A stretch of DNA of 64,000 nt from Dryomyza anilis (taxonomy: Eukaryota > Arthropoda > Insecta > Diptera > Dryomyzidae). The stretch lies in assembly GCA_951804985.1 (NCBI GenBank), contig OX638135.1:39716002-39780001 (forward strand). The letters run 5' to 3'. Made by a program: the position numbers and the translations under genes. This document shows, in pieces, positions 53,616 through 63,972 of this stretch. Below the pieces are notes generated by a model. It saw only the letters and a program-made list of their open reading frames with translations, was not told the origin of the DNA and did not search any database. Within the stretch, counting starts at the first letter, position 1. Each line of letters begins with the position of its first letter.

Positions 53616-54839
53616 ACTAAGTCTGATGAAGATATTAAACAATCACTGCACATAAAAACAATGTTTTTATTTTGCATGAGAACATCATAAACATTTTGTT
53701 GTTCCACGTTTCCAGAAAGTTTATGAAATGCACGAGATACATTCTTCAATTATCTTATTCAAAACTTAATAAACAATTAGCTTTTTGGGGAGACGACATA
53801 TTGGCATGACTTGTATGATTCGCAGTTAAATGAAGACTGGAAATATAAATAGAATATATTAGGTGTGAAATTATAAAATTTCACATACAAAATGTAAGAA
53901 ATAAATCAAAAATCTAAGAAATAGTTGGACGATTCCCAAATTCCATAAAAATTCGTACTCTAATTTTTCGCTCGCCGCTTATTTTCTGTTCAGGCAGTGA
54001 CCTGAAAAGATGCAGAAGATATGCGAAACACTTTATTAGCGAAAACACTTCATTAAATACTTTATATTGTCAGATCAGCGCAATATTTTAACATCTTATA
54101 ATTTAGAGCTCATTTTATTTGTAAGAGTCAATGGAGAATTTAAATAATTTTTATTATTTGTTTGTTACTTGAAATGGTATATTTTTATTTTTGTTTCGTA
54201 TCGTTTATTACTCTAAATGTATCTTTTTTTAATTACATAATTTAATAAAAACAACAAAATATGTACATATATTTTAAATATTTTATGGTTGGCACAAAAA
54301 GGCGATTTACCCCCACTTTGAGAAACCCTTCCTTTTTTTAATAACACTGTTCTACAAGGATTTTAATCTGGAATGAAACATATCATTTCTAGTTTATTTC
54401 CATCTCCTGATTCTTGCTGCGTACTCAGAATTTTCCCTATGCGTCGAGATTTTGCACAAAATCGAGTCAAAGTTGCAAAAAAGGCCGATTTTGGTACTTC
54501 ATATCGCAAGTTATCGCACGATTTGTGTTGCAGATGCAAACTTTATCACAAAATAAAATGAACCTTGCCCTACGGATAATTTGCAAAAAAAGTCTGTGTC
54601 CAGATATTAGTTTTTGCAAGAAATCAAAAACAAATTTGTGCTACCAAAAATGTGTGTCAAGCGAGTAATTTAACACCATTCGCTAAACTATCCTAAAAAC
54701 ATTTTAATATTAGTTCGCAATGTTTTTGCTGTCAAAATTTCAAAAAAATGTTTTAAACTTTATCTTAATGAAATATTTCGGTTTTTTTTATAACTTGTAT
54801 ACGAAATAATTGATTAAAATGGAGTGAGTTGTAGCTAGA

Positions 54840-54845
<6 letters not shown>
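53616..54845. other. Unassigned AT-rich stretch
   Basis: Nothing recognised. The frames at 54373-54668 are Phe/Ser/Lys-rich with no domain. Confidence 0.4.

Positions 54846-54888
<43 letters not shown>
54846..54888. repeat. (TA)n microsatellite
   Basis: About 20 TA dinucleotides without interruption. Confidence 0.95.
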
Positions 54889-54889
<1 letters not shown>

Positions 54890-55229
54890 CATTCCATATC
54901 AAATCAACCGAAAAAATTCAAATTATGGCAGTACCATCTTAGAATTTAATAATATTTGGAAGTGTGGTGAAATAACATAAAATTAAAAAATTTTCTTAAT
55001 TTAAGATTCCCAGATGGTGTTGTTTCAGAGATTTGGTGGTTTATAATTAAAAAAAAATTTACAAAAATCACAAAGGTGGTGCTAATCAATTAAGCTGTAG
55101 TCAACTAAAACAAAATACAAAGATATCATTTTAAAGATAATAAAATTGTCTTACAATTTCTATACCACGTTGATTTAATAGTGGTCAGTTTAAAACAAGG
55201 TATATTTCAAAAGGACATATCTCAAAAAG

Positions 55230-55885
55230 CAACCTTTTTTAAAATTTTTAAATTAATGTATGTTCAAGGTTGACTTTTATCTATTATTTAAGATTTATAG
55301 AGTGGTACAATGACGGGTTCAGAAGTTATGTATACAAATATTGTAAAATGTTGAAAATTTTGTATGAAATTTCTTTTTTTATATTTCATATTTTTTTTTT
55401 ATTTTATAACATACATGCTCTGTAAAAAATGATTCTGCCCTACCATCATTTTGGTGTTGTTAAAGCTGTAGTCTTTTTTTCAATACATTTAAGGCGCTGA
55501 TTCCGAAAAAAATTGGCAAATGTACTATAGTTTTTGAGATAGAGTTTTAGAAATGGGAAATATCTCAAAAGTGTGATTAAATTTGACAAAACTGATGCCA
55601 TTTTCAGAATCAGCAACAAAAATACTTTTATTAAATGTTGCAAGTTTAACTAGACCAAAATAAGTGTAGGGCAGAATAATTTGTTACTGAGCATGTATTT
55701 TATAAAATTACAAACAAAAATTGAAATATAACAAAATCAAATTTTTCATACAAAATTTTTAACATTCTACAACATTTTTACACATAATTTCTGAACCCGT
55801 GATTTTATCACTCTAGTTCAAATCTTAAATAATAGGTAAAAAGTCAACCTTCAACATAGGGTCATTTTAAACATACTGATATTTG
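55230..55885. repeat. Large palindrome / long-TIR element
   Basis: Arms 55240-55480 and 55630-55870 are imperfect reverse complements: left CAAGGTTGACTTTTATCTAT and right ATAGGTAAAAAGTCAACCTT, left GACGGGTTCAGAAGTTATGT and right ACATAATTTCTGAACCCGTG, left ATTCTGCCCTACC and right GTAGGGCAGAATAA. No ORF. Termini are unclear, but a left extension through AGGACATATCTCAAAAAGC is possible. Confidence 0.75.
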
Positions 55886-55887
55886 AA

Positions 55888-56108
55888 AACAAACAAAAAA
55901 ATGAATTCAAATGTAAATAAAGGTATTCTTGCAGCTCTCTTCTTGTATACAAAGTTGACAATCGGTGTACGCATTTTTTGCGTACGTGTCTTTTGTGGTT
56001 CGTTGAGAAAACGTGTTCGCGTCTGTAATAATTTTGTTATTTGTAAATTAAATAAATATATAATTTGTGTTACAAAAAGTACAAATAGTAACAGAGTATA
56101 ATATTGGA
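55888..56108 (-). repeat. Dispersed repeat copy 2, distal part
   Basis: Reverse complement of 15990-16207 (GTTACAAAAAGTACAAATAG, GCTCTCTTCTTGTATACAAA). The proximal part is on the other side of the RTE element, at 58684-59035. Confidence 0.75.
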
Positions 56109-56310
56109 GTTCAGAATGTTGTAGTGCACGCGCAAGCCAGTAACTGACTTCTGTTAGTTGCCATAGCCTCTCCTACACAATTCCTAGTTTCACCTTCGCG
56201 TTGGTGAACCCCGTTAACCCGAGCAACCAGCTAAATATCGGGTTTGAACCCCGGTGGGAGGTCTGGTCGGGGACAAATGAGACAGGGATACTGGCCCTCC
56301 AAAATGGGGG

Positions 56311-57066
56311 TTGTGTGTTGAGCTTGTGACCCGCCATATAAAAAAGCTGATTCAACGAAAACAGAAAAAAATGCCTCGGATATCGACCCGAAAACACGAT
56401 GACAACCTACGCAAACGTATAAAGGACCATGATTTACGGATATGCACCTGGAATGTCCGAACCCTTAATAGGGAAGGTGCCACTATCCAGCTGATTGATG
56501 TCCTAGAAAGATACAAGGCTGACATCACCGCAATCCAGGAAATGCGATGGACAGGACAGGGCTGTTCTAAACAGGCATCCTGTGACATTTACTACAGCTG
56601 CCATGCGGAAAGGCATAAATTTGGTTGTAAATTTGTAGTCGGCAAGAGACTCCGCCACCTTGTCTCTAGGTTCACACCCGTGAACAAACGACTAGCAACA
56701 ATCCTCATCAAGGCTAAATACTTCTATATCAGCCTAATTTGTGCGCACGCTCCGACGAATGAGAAGGACGATGAAACTAAAGAGATTTTCTATGAGGGCA
56801 TCGGCGAAGCCTATGAGCGCTGCCCCCGTCTTGACATCAAAATTGCGATTGGCGACTTTAATGCCAAGGTGGGCCATGAGGGTATCTTTGGTCCAACGGT
56901 TGGACAATTCAGCCTCCACGGCAACACCTCCGACAATGGAATGAGGCTGATCGACTTCGTCGCAGTACGAAACATAGTGGTACTAGATTCAAGCATCTCA
57001 ATATTCACAAGGCCACGTGGCGGTCACCCGATCAGAACACGCGCAACCAAATTGATCATGTTGTGA
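56311..57066 (+). pseudogene. RTE endonuclease (EEP type)
   Basis: 251 codons. LRICTWNVRTLNREGA (Asn), ITAIQEMRWTG (catalytic Glu in QE-RW), ISLICAHAPTNEKDDETKE, IAIGDFNAKVGHEG (Asp-Asn) and NGMRLIDFV. The last blocks (SDH) lie past a frameshift near 57010-57060. It is the best-preserved RTE nuclease in the window and nicks target DNA for target-primed reverse transcription in active elements. Confidence 0.9.
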
Positions 57067-57710
57067 TTGACGGAAGGCTCGCTTCTAGTGTGATGGGTGT
57101 ACGCTCGATCCGAAATGCCAACATCGACTCGGATCACTTCCTTGTAGCAGCCAAGGTTCGCACACGCTTATGCGCTGCGAAAAACGCACGGAAACCCACG
57201 CAAAGAAAGCTAGACGTTAGTAAGCTGCACACACAACAGACCGAACAAGCCTATGCCGCTCGACTCTCACACCTGCTTGCCCAAGGCTCTCCCACTCTCG
57301 ATGATATATGCGCGCAGTGGACACACGTCTCCCGATCAATGCGTACGGCTGCCGAAGAGGTGCTTGTATTCCAACGACCACTACGGAACAAGTGGTATGA
57401 CGAAGAGTGTCGCGCAGTAACTGCAGAGAAAGACGCTGCATATAGAGCAACCCTGCAGTTGATAGTTACGCGAGCTGCGAAGGAGCGATACAAAGAGAAG
57501 AGGAAGGAGGAGAGACATCTTTTTAGGCGCAAGAAAAGAGAATTAAAAAGACGCGAGTGTGAAGATATTGAGAAGCATGGCGACAGGAACGAGGCTCGAA
57601 AATTCATTCAGAAGATAAGACGCCTGACCAGAGGTTTAAAGACCGGACCCTCTTCCTGTCAGGACGATGACGGGAATGTAGTAATAGATGTCCAGGGTAC
57701 AGTCCGATAA
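57063..57710 (+). pseudogene. RTE endonuclease end and linker to RT
   Basis: Begins just after the expected WxSPD...QIDH block: DGRLASSVMGVRSIRNANID, SDHFLVAAKVRTRL (catalytic SDH) and a long charged linker (KERYKEKRKEERHLFRRKKR). A stop follows VQGTVR where other copies continue into RT. Confidence 0.85.
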
Positions 57711-57719
57711 GAAGTCGCC

Positions 57720-58683
57720 TATACGCCATCATGTCTGAGTTCGGTTTTACCTGCGAAACTTATAAGGCTTTGCAGGATGACCCTGAGCGACACATGTTGC
57801 TCAGTGAGAATTGGGAACAACCTCACCGATACGTTTAATACCTAACGAGGTTTCAGACAAGGCGATTCCCTATCGTGTGACTTCTTCAACCTAATAATGG
57901 AGAAGATTGTAAGAGCTGCACAACTCCATCACAATGGCACTATCTTCAACAAGAGTTCCATGCTGCTCGGGTACGCTGATGATATCGACATCATTGAGCA
58001 GAGCGTACGAGCAGTTAGTGCAGCATTCTCCAATTTAGAGAGGGAATCGCGTCGAATGGGTCTTACGGTGAACGAGGACAAGACGAAGTACCTAGTGAGG
58101 GTCCCGTCATCTTGGACAACACGTCACTATTGACAACCACAACTTCGAAGTTGTGAAGGACTTCGTATACCTAGGAACCAGCATCAACAAGGAAAACAAT
58201 GTCAGCCTGGAGATTAGCCGAAGAATAACTCTTGCAAACAGGTTTTACTTTGGGCTCAGTAGGCAATTGAGGAGCAGAGCCCTCTCTCGAGGGGGCAGAG
58301 CCCTCTGCCTCGGCGCTGAGGCATTGACGCTTGCCAACACCGATGAGCGAGCTTTAGGAGCGTTCGAGAGAAAGATTCTTCGAAAAATCTATGGCCCGAT
58401 TTGCGTTGAAAATGAGTACAGAATCAGATGGAACGACGAGCTGTATGAGCTCTACGCCGACATTGACATAGTCGGGCGCATTAAGATCCCGGCTTGGACA
58501 TGTCGAGCGTATGGATGAAAGCGTTCCAGCAAAAAAAGTGTTCAATTCTGTACCCAGTGGTGGTCAACGTAGGAGATGGCGTCCGAATCTCCGGTGGAGC
58601 GACCAAGTGCAAGACATCCTGACAACACTTGGAGTGCAAAACTGGCGCCAGCGCGCGCAATGCAGAAGCAACTGGCGAGGGGT
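57720..58683 (+). pseudogene. RTE reverse transcriptase palm and C-terminus
   Basis: Frames 57897-58133 (MEKIVRAAQLHHNGTIFNKS, LLGYADDIDII) and 58153-58518 (DFVYLGTSINKENN, ERKILRKIYGPICVENEYRI). Around 58270-58310 a local duplication replaces the normal thumb sequence: CAGAGCCCTCT appears twice. Catalytic YADD intact; upstream RT fingers deleted. Confidence 0.85.
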
Positions 58684-59035
58684 GAAAATTAATAAAAAAC
58701 AACATTTTATTTTATTTTCAGGATTTCTTTCCAAAAATATTTAAATATGTTTCTATGCAAACATACTACTTTTTGAACTAATACAACTGATATGTTTCAA
58801 TGGAAACATATTTATTTCAGATCGTTCCAAATCATGTTTTATTTTGAACATATTTATGTTTCGGTTCAAATATTTATTTATTTTTTTTTTGATGTAGTTT
58901 CCATTAGAACATACTCCATTTTAAGGGGCAACATTAAAATGTTTCCCGGATATTATAATGTACGTCAGAGCTTATTACAACACTGTTCAAGTCTCAATAC
59001 AACCCTGTTTACAAATGATTTATCAGTCAATTATA
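58684..59035 (-). repeat. Dispersed repeat copy 2, proximal part
   Basis: Reverse complement of 15285-15660 (CCATTTTAAGGGGCAACATT, CTTTCCAAAAATATTTAAAT). Borders the Gypsy pol at about 59060. Confidence 0.75.
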
Positions 59036-59147
59036 TATTATGTTTACATACAACTCCAAACATATATGTTAATGCCTGCAAAATTATGTTTGGGAGAGCC
59101 CTTTTTTTACAGCATGCAGGAGAGAGCTTCTTGCTGTAATCGAAAGT

Positions 59148-59498
59148 TTGAAAAAATTCCACAAATATCTGTACGGTCAACAGTTTCACTTGCGAACCGA
59201 TCACGCAGCACTAAGATGGTTACTTCAGTTCAAAGATCCTGAAGGCCAAATTGCGCGTTGGATAGAGCGATTACAGAGCAACGATTTCTCAATCGAACAT
59301 CGTAAGAGACGACATCATGGAAATGCAAATTCTCCGTCAAGGTGCCCATGTAAATTAGAATGCAGACATTGTTTAAGAGCAGAAGGAAAAGAAAACATAA
59401 TTGACATTCGTTTGCTAAATGTTTTGCCCGATGAAGAATGGACTCCGGACAAATTCAAATTGAGCAAAAGAATGATCCCGACCTCACAAACAGCATGA
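59148..59498 (+). pseudogene. Gypsy RNase H C-terminal part and tether
   Basis: LRTDHAALRWLLQFKDPEGQ holds the third acidic Asp. IEHRKRRHHGNANSPSRCPC is the 'IEHR.G..H.NADALSR.PC' block with changes, then a stretch leading to integrase. Confidence 0.85.
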
Positions 59499-59719
59499 AG
59501 TTCAAGGAACAGCAGGGTTGAATTGCTTCCGACAGCCCAATAACTAAGGCGTACTGGGAACAGTGGCAGAGCTTAGAGCTACAAGATGGTTGCATATATC
59601 GTGTATGGAAAAATGAGGATGGCACCTCCGCTCGAAATTTGATTGTTGTTCCAAAGTCAAAAGTAAAAGAGATATTAGCGTAATATCATGGTGGATCCCA
59701 TGTAGGAAATGCCAGGCCT

Positions 59720-60430
59720 GACGACGGGCTGAAGACTCAACCAGCACTGGCAGACCAATGCGTGGTTAATAAACCTTCGCCCAAGACTCAGCCAGAACTG
59801 GGATACCAAGGCCTGGTAATGTAGTACTCGCCCAAGACACGTCCAGAACTGACAAATGAAGGCTTGGTAAGATAGTTCTTGCCCAAGACTCAGCCAGAAT
59901 TGACAAATGAAGGCCTGGTAAAGCGGTTCTCGCCCAAGACTCAGCCAGAACTCCCATGTAGGAAATTCCAGGCCTGACGACGGGCTGAAGACTCAACCAG
60001 CACTGGCAGACCTATGGTTGGTTAATAAACCTACGCCCAAGACTCAGCCAGAATTGGGAGACCAATGCCTGGTAAGGTAGTTCTCGCCTAAGACTCAACC
60101 AGAACTGGCAAACCAATGATTGGTTAAAATACTTTTGCCCAAGACTCAACCAGAACTGACAAATCAAGGCATGGTAAAGTAATTATCTTTCAAGACTCAG
60201 CCAGAACTGACAAAATGCAGGTCCGGCTGAGTAATACTTGCGCAAGACTTAGCCAGAACTGACAGACCAATGCTTGGTTAATATACCTTCGACCAAGACT
60301 CAGGCAGAACTAACTAACTAGGCTTGGGTAATCAGATCTTGTCCAAGATCTTGGTTGTCCGTTGTTTCCCAAGTCTTAGCCAATATTGGGTGTTTTAAGT
60401 CTCGGTAGATAAGTCTTCGCCCAAGACTGG
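59720..60430 (+). repeat. ~51-bp subterminal tandem repeat array
   Basis: About 13 diverged copies of CCCAAGACTCAGCCAGAACT + (TGACAAATGAAGGCCTGGTA) + ~10 variable bases. Neighbouring copies differ by substitutions and small indels. Confidence 0.85.
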
Positions 60431-60489
60431 ATCAGGCTATATATAATATATAATTGTCGAGAACAACTTTAACCAAAGGTAAGTTCATT

Positions 60490-60795
60490 TATGTTTTGAT
60501 ACATTGCGTGAATACTGTCCGAGACGCTCTTTCAAGGATCGCAGGTTCGACTCACCATGCCTGCAACATCATTTAATAGACAAACTCTTCTTTATCTTGC
60601 TACTTTTCTCTATGCAGACAATGGCAAACCACCGAGAATAAAGCACCGACTATACAAATGGTTTTACCACGTCGTTCGGACTCCGAATTAAATTATACGC
60701 TGCCATTTCAATACAAATATACACGCACAGCTCAAAAAGTGTGAGAACGCTCGGCCTAGGTTCTTCAGAGCGGTAGAGCCAAACTATTATTATTG
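60490..60795 (+). repeat. SINE-family copy inside the foldback element
   Basis: B-box-like GGTTCGACTCACC at 60545, then body words shared with the 4.2- and 24.8-kb copies in diverged form (GACAATGGCAAACCACCGAG, CGTCGTTCGGACTCCGAATT, ACACGCACAGCTCAAAAAGT, AGAGCCAAACTATTATTATT). The head differs from the other copies, which suggests a distinct subfamily. Confidence 0.75.
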
Positions 60796-60827
60796 TCAAT
60801 CAAATTGATGTCAGTTTTATTGTTTGT

Positions 60828-60862
60828 TGTTAGCCCCAGTCCGGTTTGATCATGGGACCTGA
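60828..60862 (-). repeat. SINE head fragment, reversed
   Basis: TTGTTAGCCCCAGTCCGGTT then TGATCATGGGACC is the reverse complement of the B-box region of the SINE (GGTTCAAGCCTGGACTGGGG). Confidence 0.7.
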
Positions 60863-61854
60863 ATTAATATATATTTTCAAAAATGTTTTTTTTTTTTGTT
60901 ACAGATGAAGTAAAACCACATACAGCCAGGAAATTTATTCAAGGACATCAATATTTATCTGCGCCAAAGATCTCGAACGATAGTGGTCAACATTATGTTT
61001 AATTAAATTTATTTATTGTACATTTATAATTACTGTGTGTGTGTCTGGTTTTGTATGCAGTTTTTCTACTAGGCTTGGTCTAAAATCGACCCTTATCATC
61101 ACTCCAAGGTTCAGCCAGTATTCGAACACTTCTGGGTATTTGAAATGGTCCAGTCTTGGCCCATTATTGTTATATTTTATTGGCCAAGTATTTTTTGTCA
61201 GTCTTGGTCGAATACTTAGAGCCAGTCTTGCGCCCTTCTTATCATTCCTAGGCTTAACCAGTATTCAGCTAGTTCTGGGAACCAGAACAGGCTCGGAGCA
61301 ATGTATTCTTGGCGCAAGACTGGGTGAACATTGGGCCCATCGTTTTTTCCTACATGGGATCTAGTTAGTGGAGGTCCTTTAGGCACAAATAAAACGGTCG
61401 AAAAAGTAAAGAAACATTCTTATTGGGTTGGATGCCAAGTTGGCCGCAATGTGTACCAGAAAAATATCAGAAGTCGTGACAGTTGTGCATCTGTAAAACG
61501 TGGGAGCACCATTCGAACGTATTGCAATGAATGTAGCCGGACCGTTTCCAATCAGTGACGCGGGAAATTGACTACTTCAGCAAGTGGCCTGAAATGTATC
61601 CCGTGCCGAATCAAGAAGTCACAAAAGTTGCGGATGCATTGGTTAACAACTGGGTAAGCCGTTTTGGAGTACCGTTGGAATTCCAATCAGATCAATGAAG
61701 AAATTTTGAATCTGCAGTATTTAAAGAAGTATGCAAAGTCATGAACATACACAAAATAAGAACAATGCCTTTGCACCCGCAATCTGCTGGCATGGTGGAA
61801 AGATTCAATAATACTTTGGAAGAGTATCTCAGAAAAGTGGTTGATAAAAATCAA

Positions 61855-62490
61855 CCAGTTGGGAAAGTTAGATTACATGGGAAATTTTAAAGTAGGTGTT
61901 TATGATAGTTAGGATTATCAAAATTATAGTCGATCTAAGCCGACTATAAATACCCTACACATTTGTGTGGTTACCATTCAAAGTGGTATATATGTCACCA
62001 GGGTATACAAATCCTGAAAATAACTACAAACTTTCAATCCCTGAAGAATTTCCATTCATTTCATACCCATATTTACAAATGGTTAGGTGGTTGAACCACA
62101 AGTCATTTCGCCGGTAACCATTATTTTCAGTTATTTGAGCATGAGTCAATATATAATTGACCAAAAATAGTTTACCTAAGCACTTATACAGTAAAATGGA
62201 TCTGTAGATATAAATATTACATGAGGTATTTGTACATAAGTGGTTGGTTCTCAGGTCACAATAGACCGATCATGCCAATTTGTTTAGACAGCTTAGATAT
62301 ATAAGTAATCTAAATCAAAAGTTTCATTGCTCTAGCTTTTCTACTTTTTCTGCAATCGTGATTGCAACAGGCAGACAGAGGGACAGACAGACAGACGGAC
62401 ATCCCTAAATCGACTCAGGAGGGCCTGCTGATCAAGAATATATACTTTTCCAAAATGGAGATGCTTCCTTCTGGGTGTTACAAACGACGT
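61855..62490 (-). mobile_element. INE-1/DINE-1-like Helentron, reversed, 5' end cut
   Basis: Reverse complement of the 8.4-9.0-kb element. It starts with the 3' end (CCAGTTGGGAAAG), includes the AGTCGATCTAAGCCGACT stem-loop, the GACAGACGGACATCCCTAAA microsatellite border and CCTTCTGGGTGTTACAAACG, and stops before the TATACCC terminus. Inserted in the integrase frame of the Gypsy pol. Confidence 0.78.
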
Positions 62491-62540
62491 AACAACTGGA
62501 TACACACATACTACTATTCCTCATGGCTTATCGAACGGCG

Positions 62541-63510
62541 CGCAGTGGGGCAGGGAGTACCAAAAGTTGGCAAAAAGTTCAAATTGTGTTTTTTTTAGAA
62601 AAATAAGTATGAGGATTGACTAATATAGTTTGAAAATTTAATAATCAACATAAAGATATAGGTTTTTAAAAGTGAGCGTTGTAAATCCCATACAACTGAA
62701 ATGATTAAATTAATATATGTTGGAAATTACGGGAGCTACAGTGATGTAACAGTGGTGCAACTTTATTGTAGAATGTTTTTCGTTAATATAATGCAGTTCT
62801 CAAAATTTCATCTTGATGGACAAGTGGGCTTGGTACCTCCCATATAATAAAAAGGTTCAAAATGTCATATATTGGAAATTAATAGAGCTACAGTGATGAA
62901 ACTTTGCAATATACAGTTTTTCGTTGATATAATGCAAATTTCATCTTGATTAGACAAGTGGGCGTGGTACTTCCCATACAACCAAAAATTGTTGAACTTG
63001 TTAATATTAGTATAAATGGTCGGTCGCTTAAATGTGAATAACTCCGAAAATTCAAAAAAAAGGCAATATTTTCTTTTCTGTTTTGAAAAATTTAATATGT
63101 GTACTAAGTAAATATATAATCAGTTTTGCCGGAGCGTGCCCGGAAAGTTTTAGTTTTCATCTTTGTGAATGAAAAATAATTTAAAAAAAAAAGAAAAAGT
63201 GAATGTTCTTTATAAAGAATGAACATTTTCTAAAACAATAATATTGTAAAAACTTTTTAGATGCCAGATGTAAATGGTTGCATTACAAAACAAAAATTTC
63301 ATAAATTCGACAATATTTTTTCTTGCAATTCTTGCGATAAATTGTCTGTGTTTGAGAAAGTGTAGGGGAAATGTTGATACATATGATATAAATTGAGTGA
63401 TGCAACATTGTAGCCAATTTAATTTGCTATACAATAAAAAAAATTAGTCTCTGAGGTCAATTTGACTTTTGAGGTTTTCGACAACTTTAAGTACTCGCTG
63501 CCCCACTGTG
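62541..63510. mobile_element. Transib-like MITE with CGGCG target duplication
   Basis: 970 bp. Ends are CGCAGTGGGGCAGGGAGTAC (left) and, reversed, CACAGTGGGGCAGCGAGTAC (right). CGGCG stands at 62536-62540 and at 63511-63515. Removing the element plus one CGGCG rejoins MAYRTA and VHDTT of the Gypsy pol without loss. A GC-rich 5-bp duplication and a CACAGTG-type terminus are characteristic of Transib elements. The interior has two or three ~160-bp diverged repeats with the GTGGGCTTGGTACCTCCC motif and no transposase. Confidence 0.75.
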
Positions 63511-63653
63511 CGGCGGTTCATGATACCACAGCAGCTCCACCATCTAAAATGGTTTTTGGAACAGACTTAAGATTACCTGCGGATTTAAAGTTTGGTGCGA
63601 GTCCTTCAGCTGGAATTCCTATTGAAGATTAGGTTTACAGAAAAAGAGAAGAA

Positions 63654-63945
63654 ATGAAAGAAGTGCATCAGTTTGTAAAGCAGCGTACACAATTTGCGAG
63701 AGATAAAATGGAGGCCAGATACGATTTGCGCAAAAATTCAGAAAGATTTACAGAAGGAGAACTTGTTTTGCTCTATAACCCACAAAGGAAGAAACCATAC
63801 AAGGAAGGACCATACAAGATAATTAAAAGAATTAATGATGTAGTGTAGCGGATTCAGAATACTGCAGGTGTTAGACGAAAAATTAAAGTAGTACAATTAG
63901 AAAGGTTGGCGCCGTATAGAAAGAGAGAGGATTAACATCTGTTCA
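63654..63945 (+). pseudogene. Gypsy integrase C-terminal domain
   Basis: QRTQFARDKMEARYDLRKNS, FTEGELVLLYNPQRKKP, KEGPYKIIKRINDVV, then after a stop RIQNTAGVRRKIKVVQLERL: the SH3-like C-terminal region ending in LERLAPY. A polypurine-like segment and a TGTTAC at 63973, a likely start of the 3' LTR, follow. Confidence 0.85.
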
Positions 63946-63972
63946 GGACGAACAGATTTAGGTGGATGGCAG

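Larger units (their letters stand above)
56112..58683 (+). mobile_element. RTE-type LINE, 3'-truncated, inserted in a dispersed repeat
   Basis: 5' UTR 56112-56310, endonuclease frame 56311-57066, linker frame 57063-57710, then an internal deletion (YKAAF-type sequence is missing between about 57700 and 57706), RT palm and C-terminal frames to 58683. The 3' end, present in the 43.8-kb copy, is missing here: after CTGGCGAGG the sequence passes straight into the dispersed repeat. Confidence 0.85.
59692..61361. mobile_element. Foldback-like transposon with 51-bp repeats
   Basis: Ends GATCCCATGTAGGAAA and, reversed, GATCCCATGTAGGAAA form an inverted pair at the two borders (59694 and 61361). Inside the left end, 59720-60430 is an array of ~51-bp units with the word CCCAAGACTCAGCCAGAACT. 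The right end (61065-61330) holds the same words inverted (CCAGTCTTGG, AGTCTTGGTC). The terminal 255 bp is duplicated internally (second CCCATGTAGGAAA at 59953). No transposase; the interior carries a SINE. Insertion splits the Gypsy pol frame near a GGTGG/GTGGAGG sequence. Confidence 0.8.
59070..63945 (+). pseudogene. Ty3/Gypsy pol gene split by three insertions
   Basis: Segments in order: RNase H (59100-59345: FHKYLYGQQFHLRTDHAALR, FKDPEGQIARWIERLQ), linker (59350-59690), [foldback insertion], integrase zinc and core (61362-61855: GGPLGTNKTVEKVKKHSYWV, a GVPLEFQSDQ block and SAGMVERFNNTLEEYL), [INE-like insertion], a short piece MAYRTA (62495-62540), [MITE], then VHDTTAAPPSKMVFGTDLRL to the C-terminus (63516-63945: MEARYDLRKNSERFTEGELV, RLAPYR). 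Conserved Asp/Glu motifs are partly preserved, with several stops. RT lies beyond the left junction and is missing. Confidence 0.88.

Noticed and set aside
54373..54668. Two overlapping plus ORFs
   Set aside because: AT-rich, no known motif, frames end at random stops; nothing supports a gene.
59720..60430. CRISPR-like array
   Set aside because: The ~51-bp units are diverged and contiguous without unique spacers, the genome is eukaryotic, and inverted copies at the other end show they are foldback-transposon repeats.
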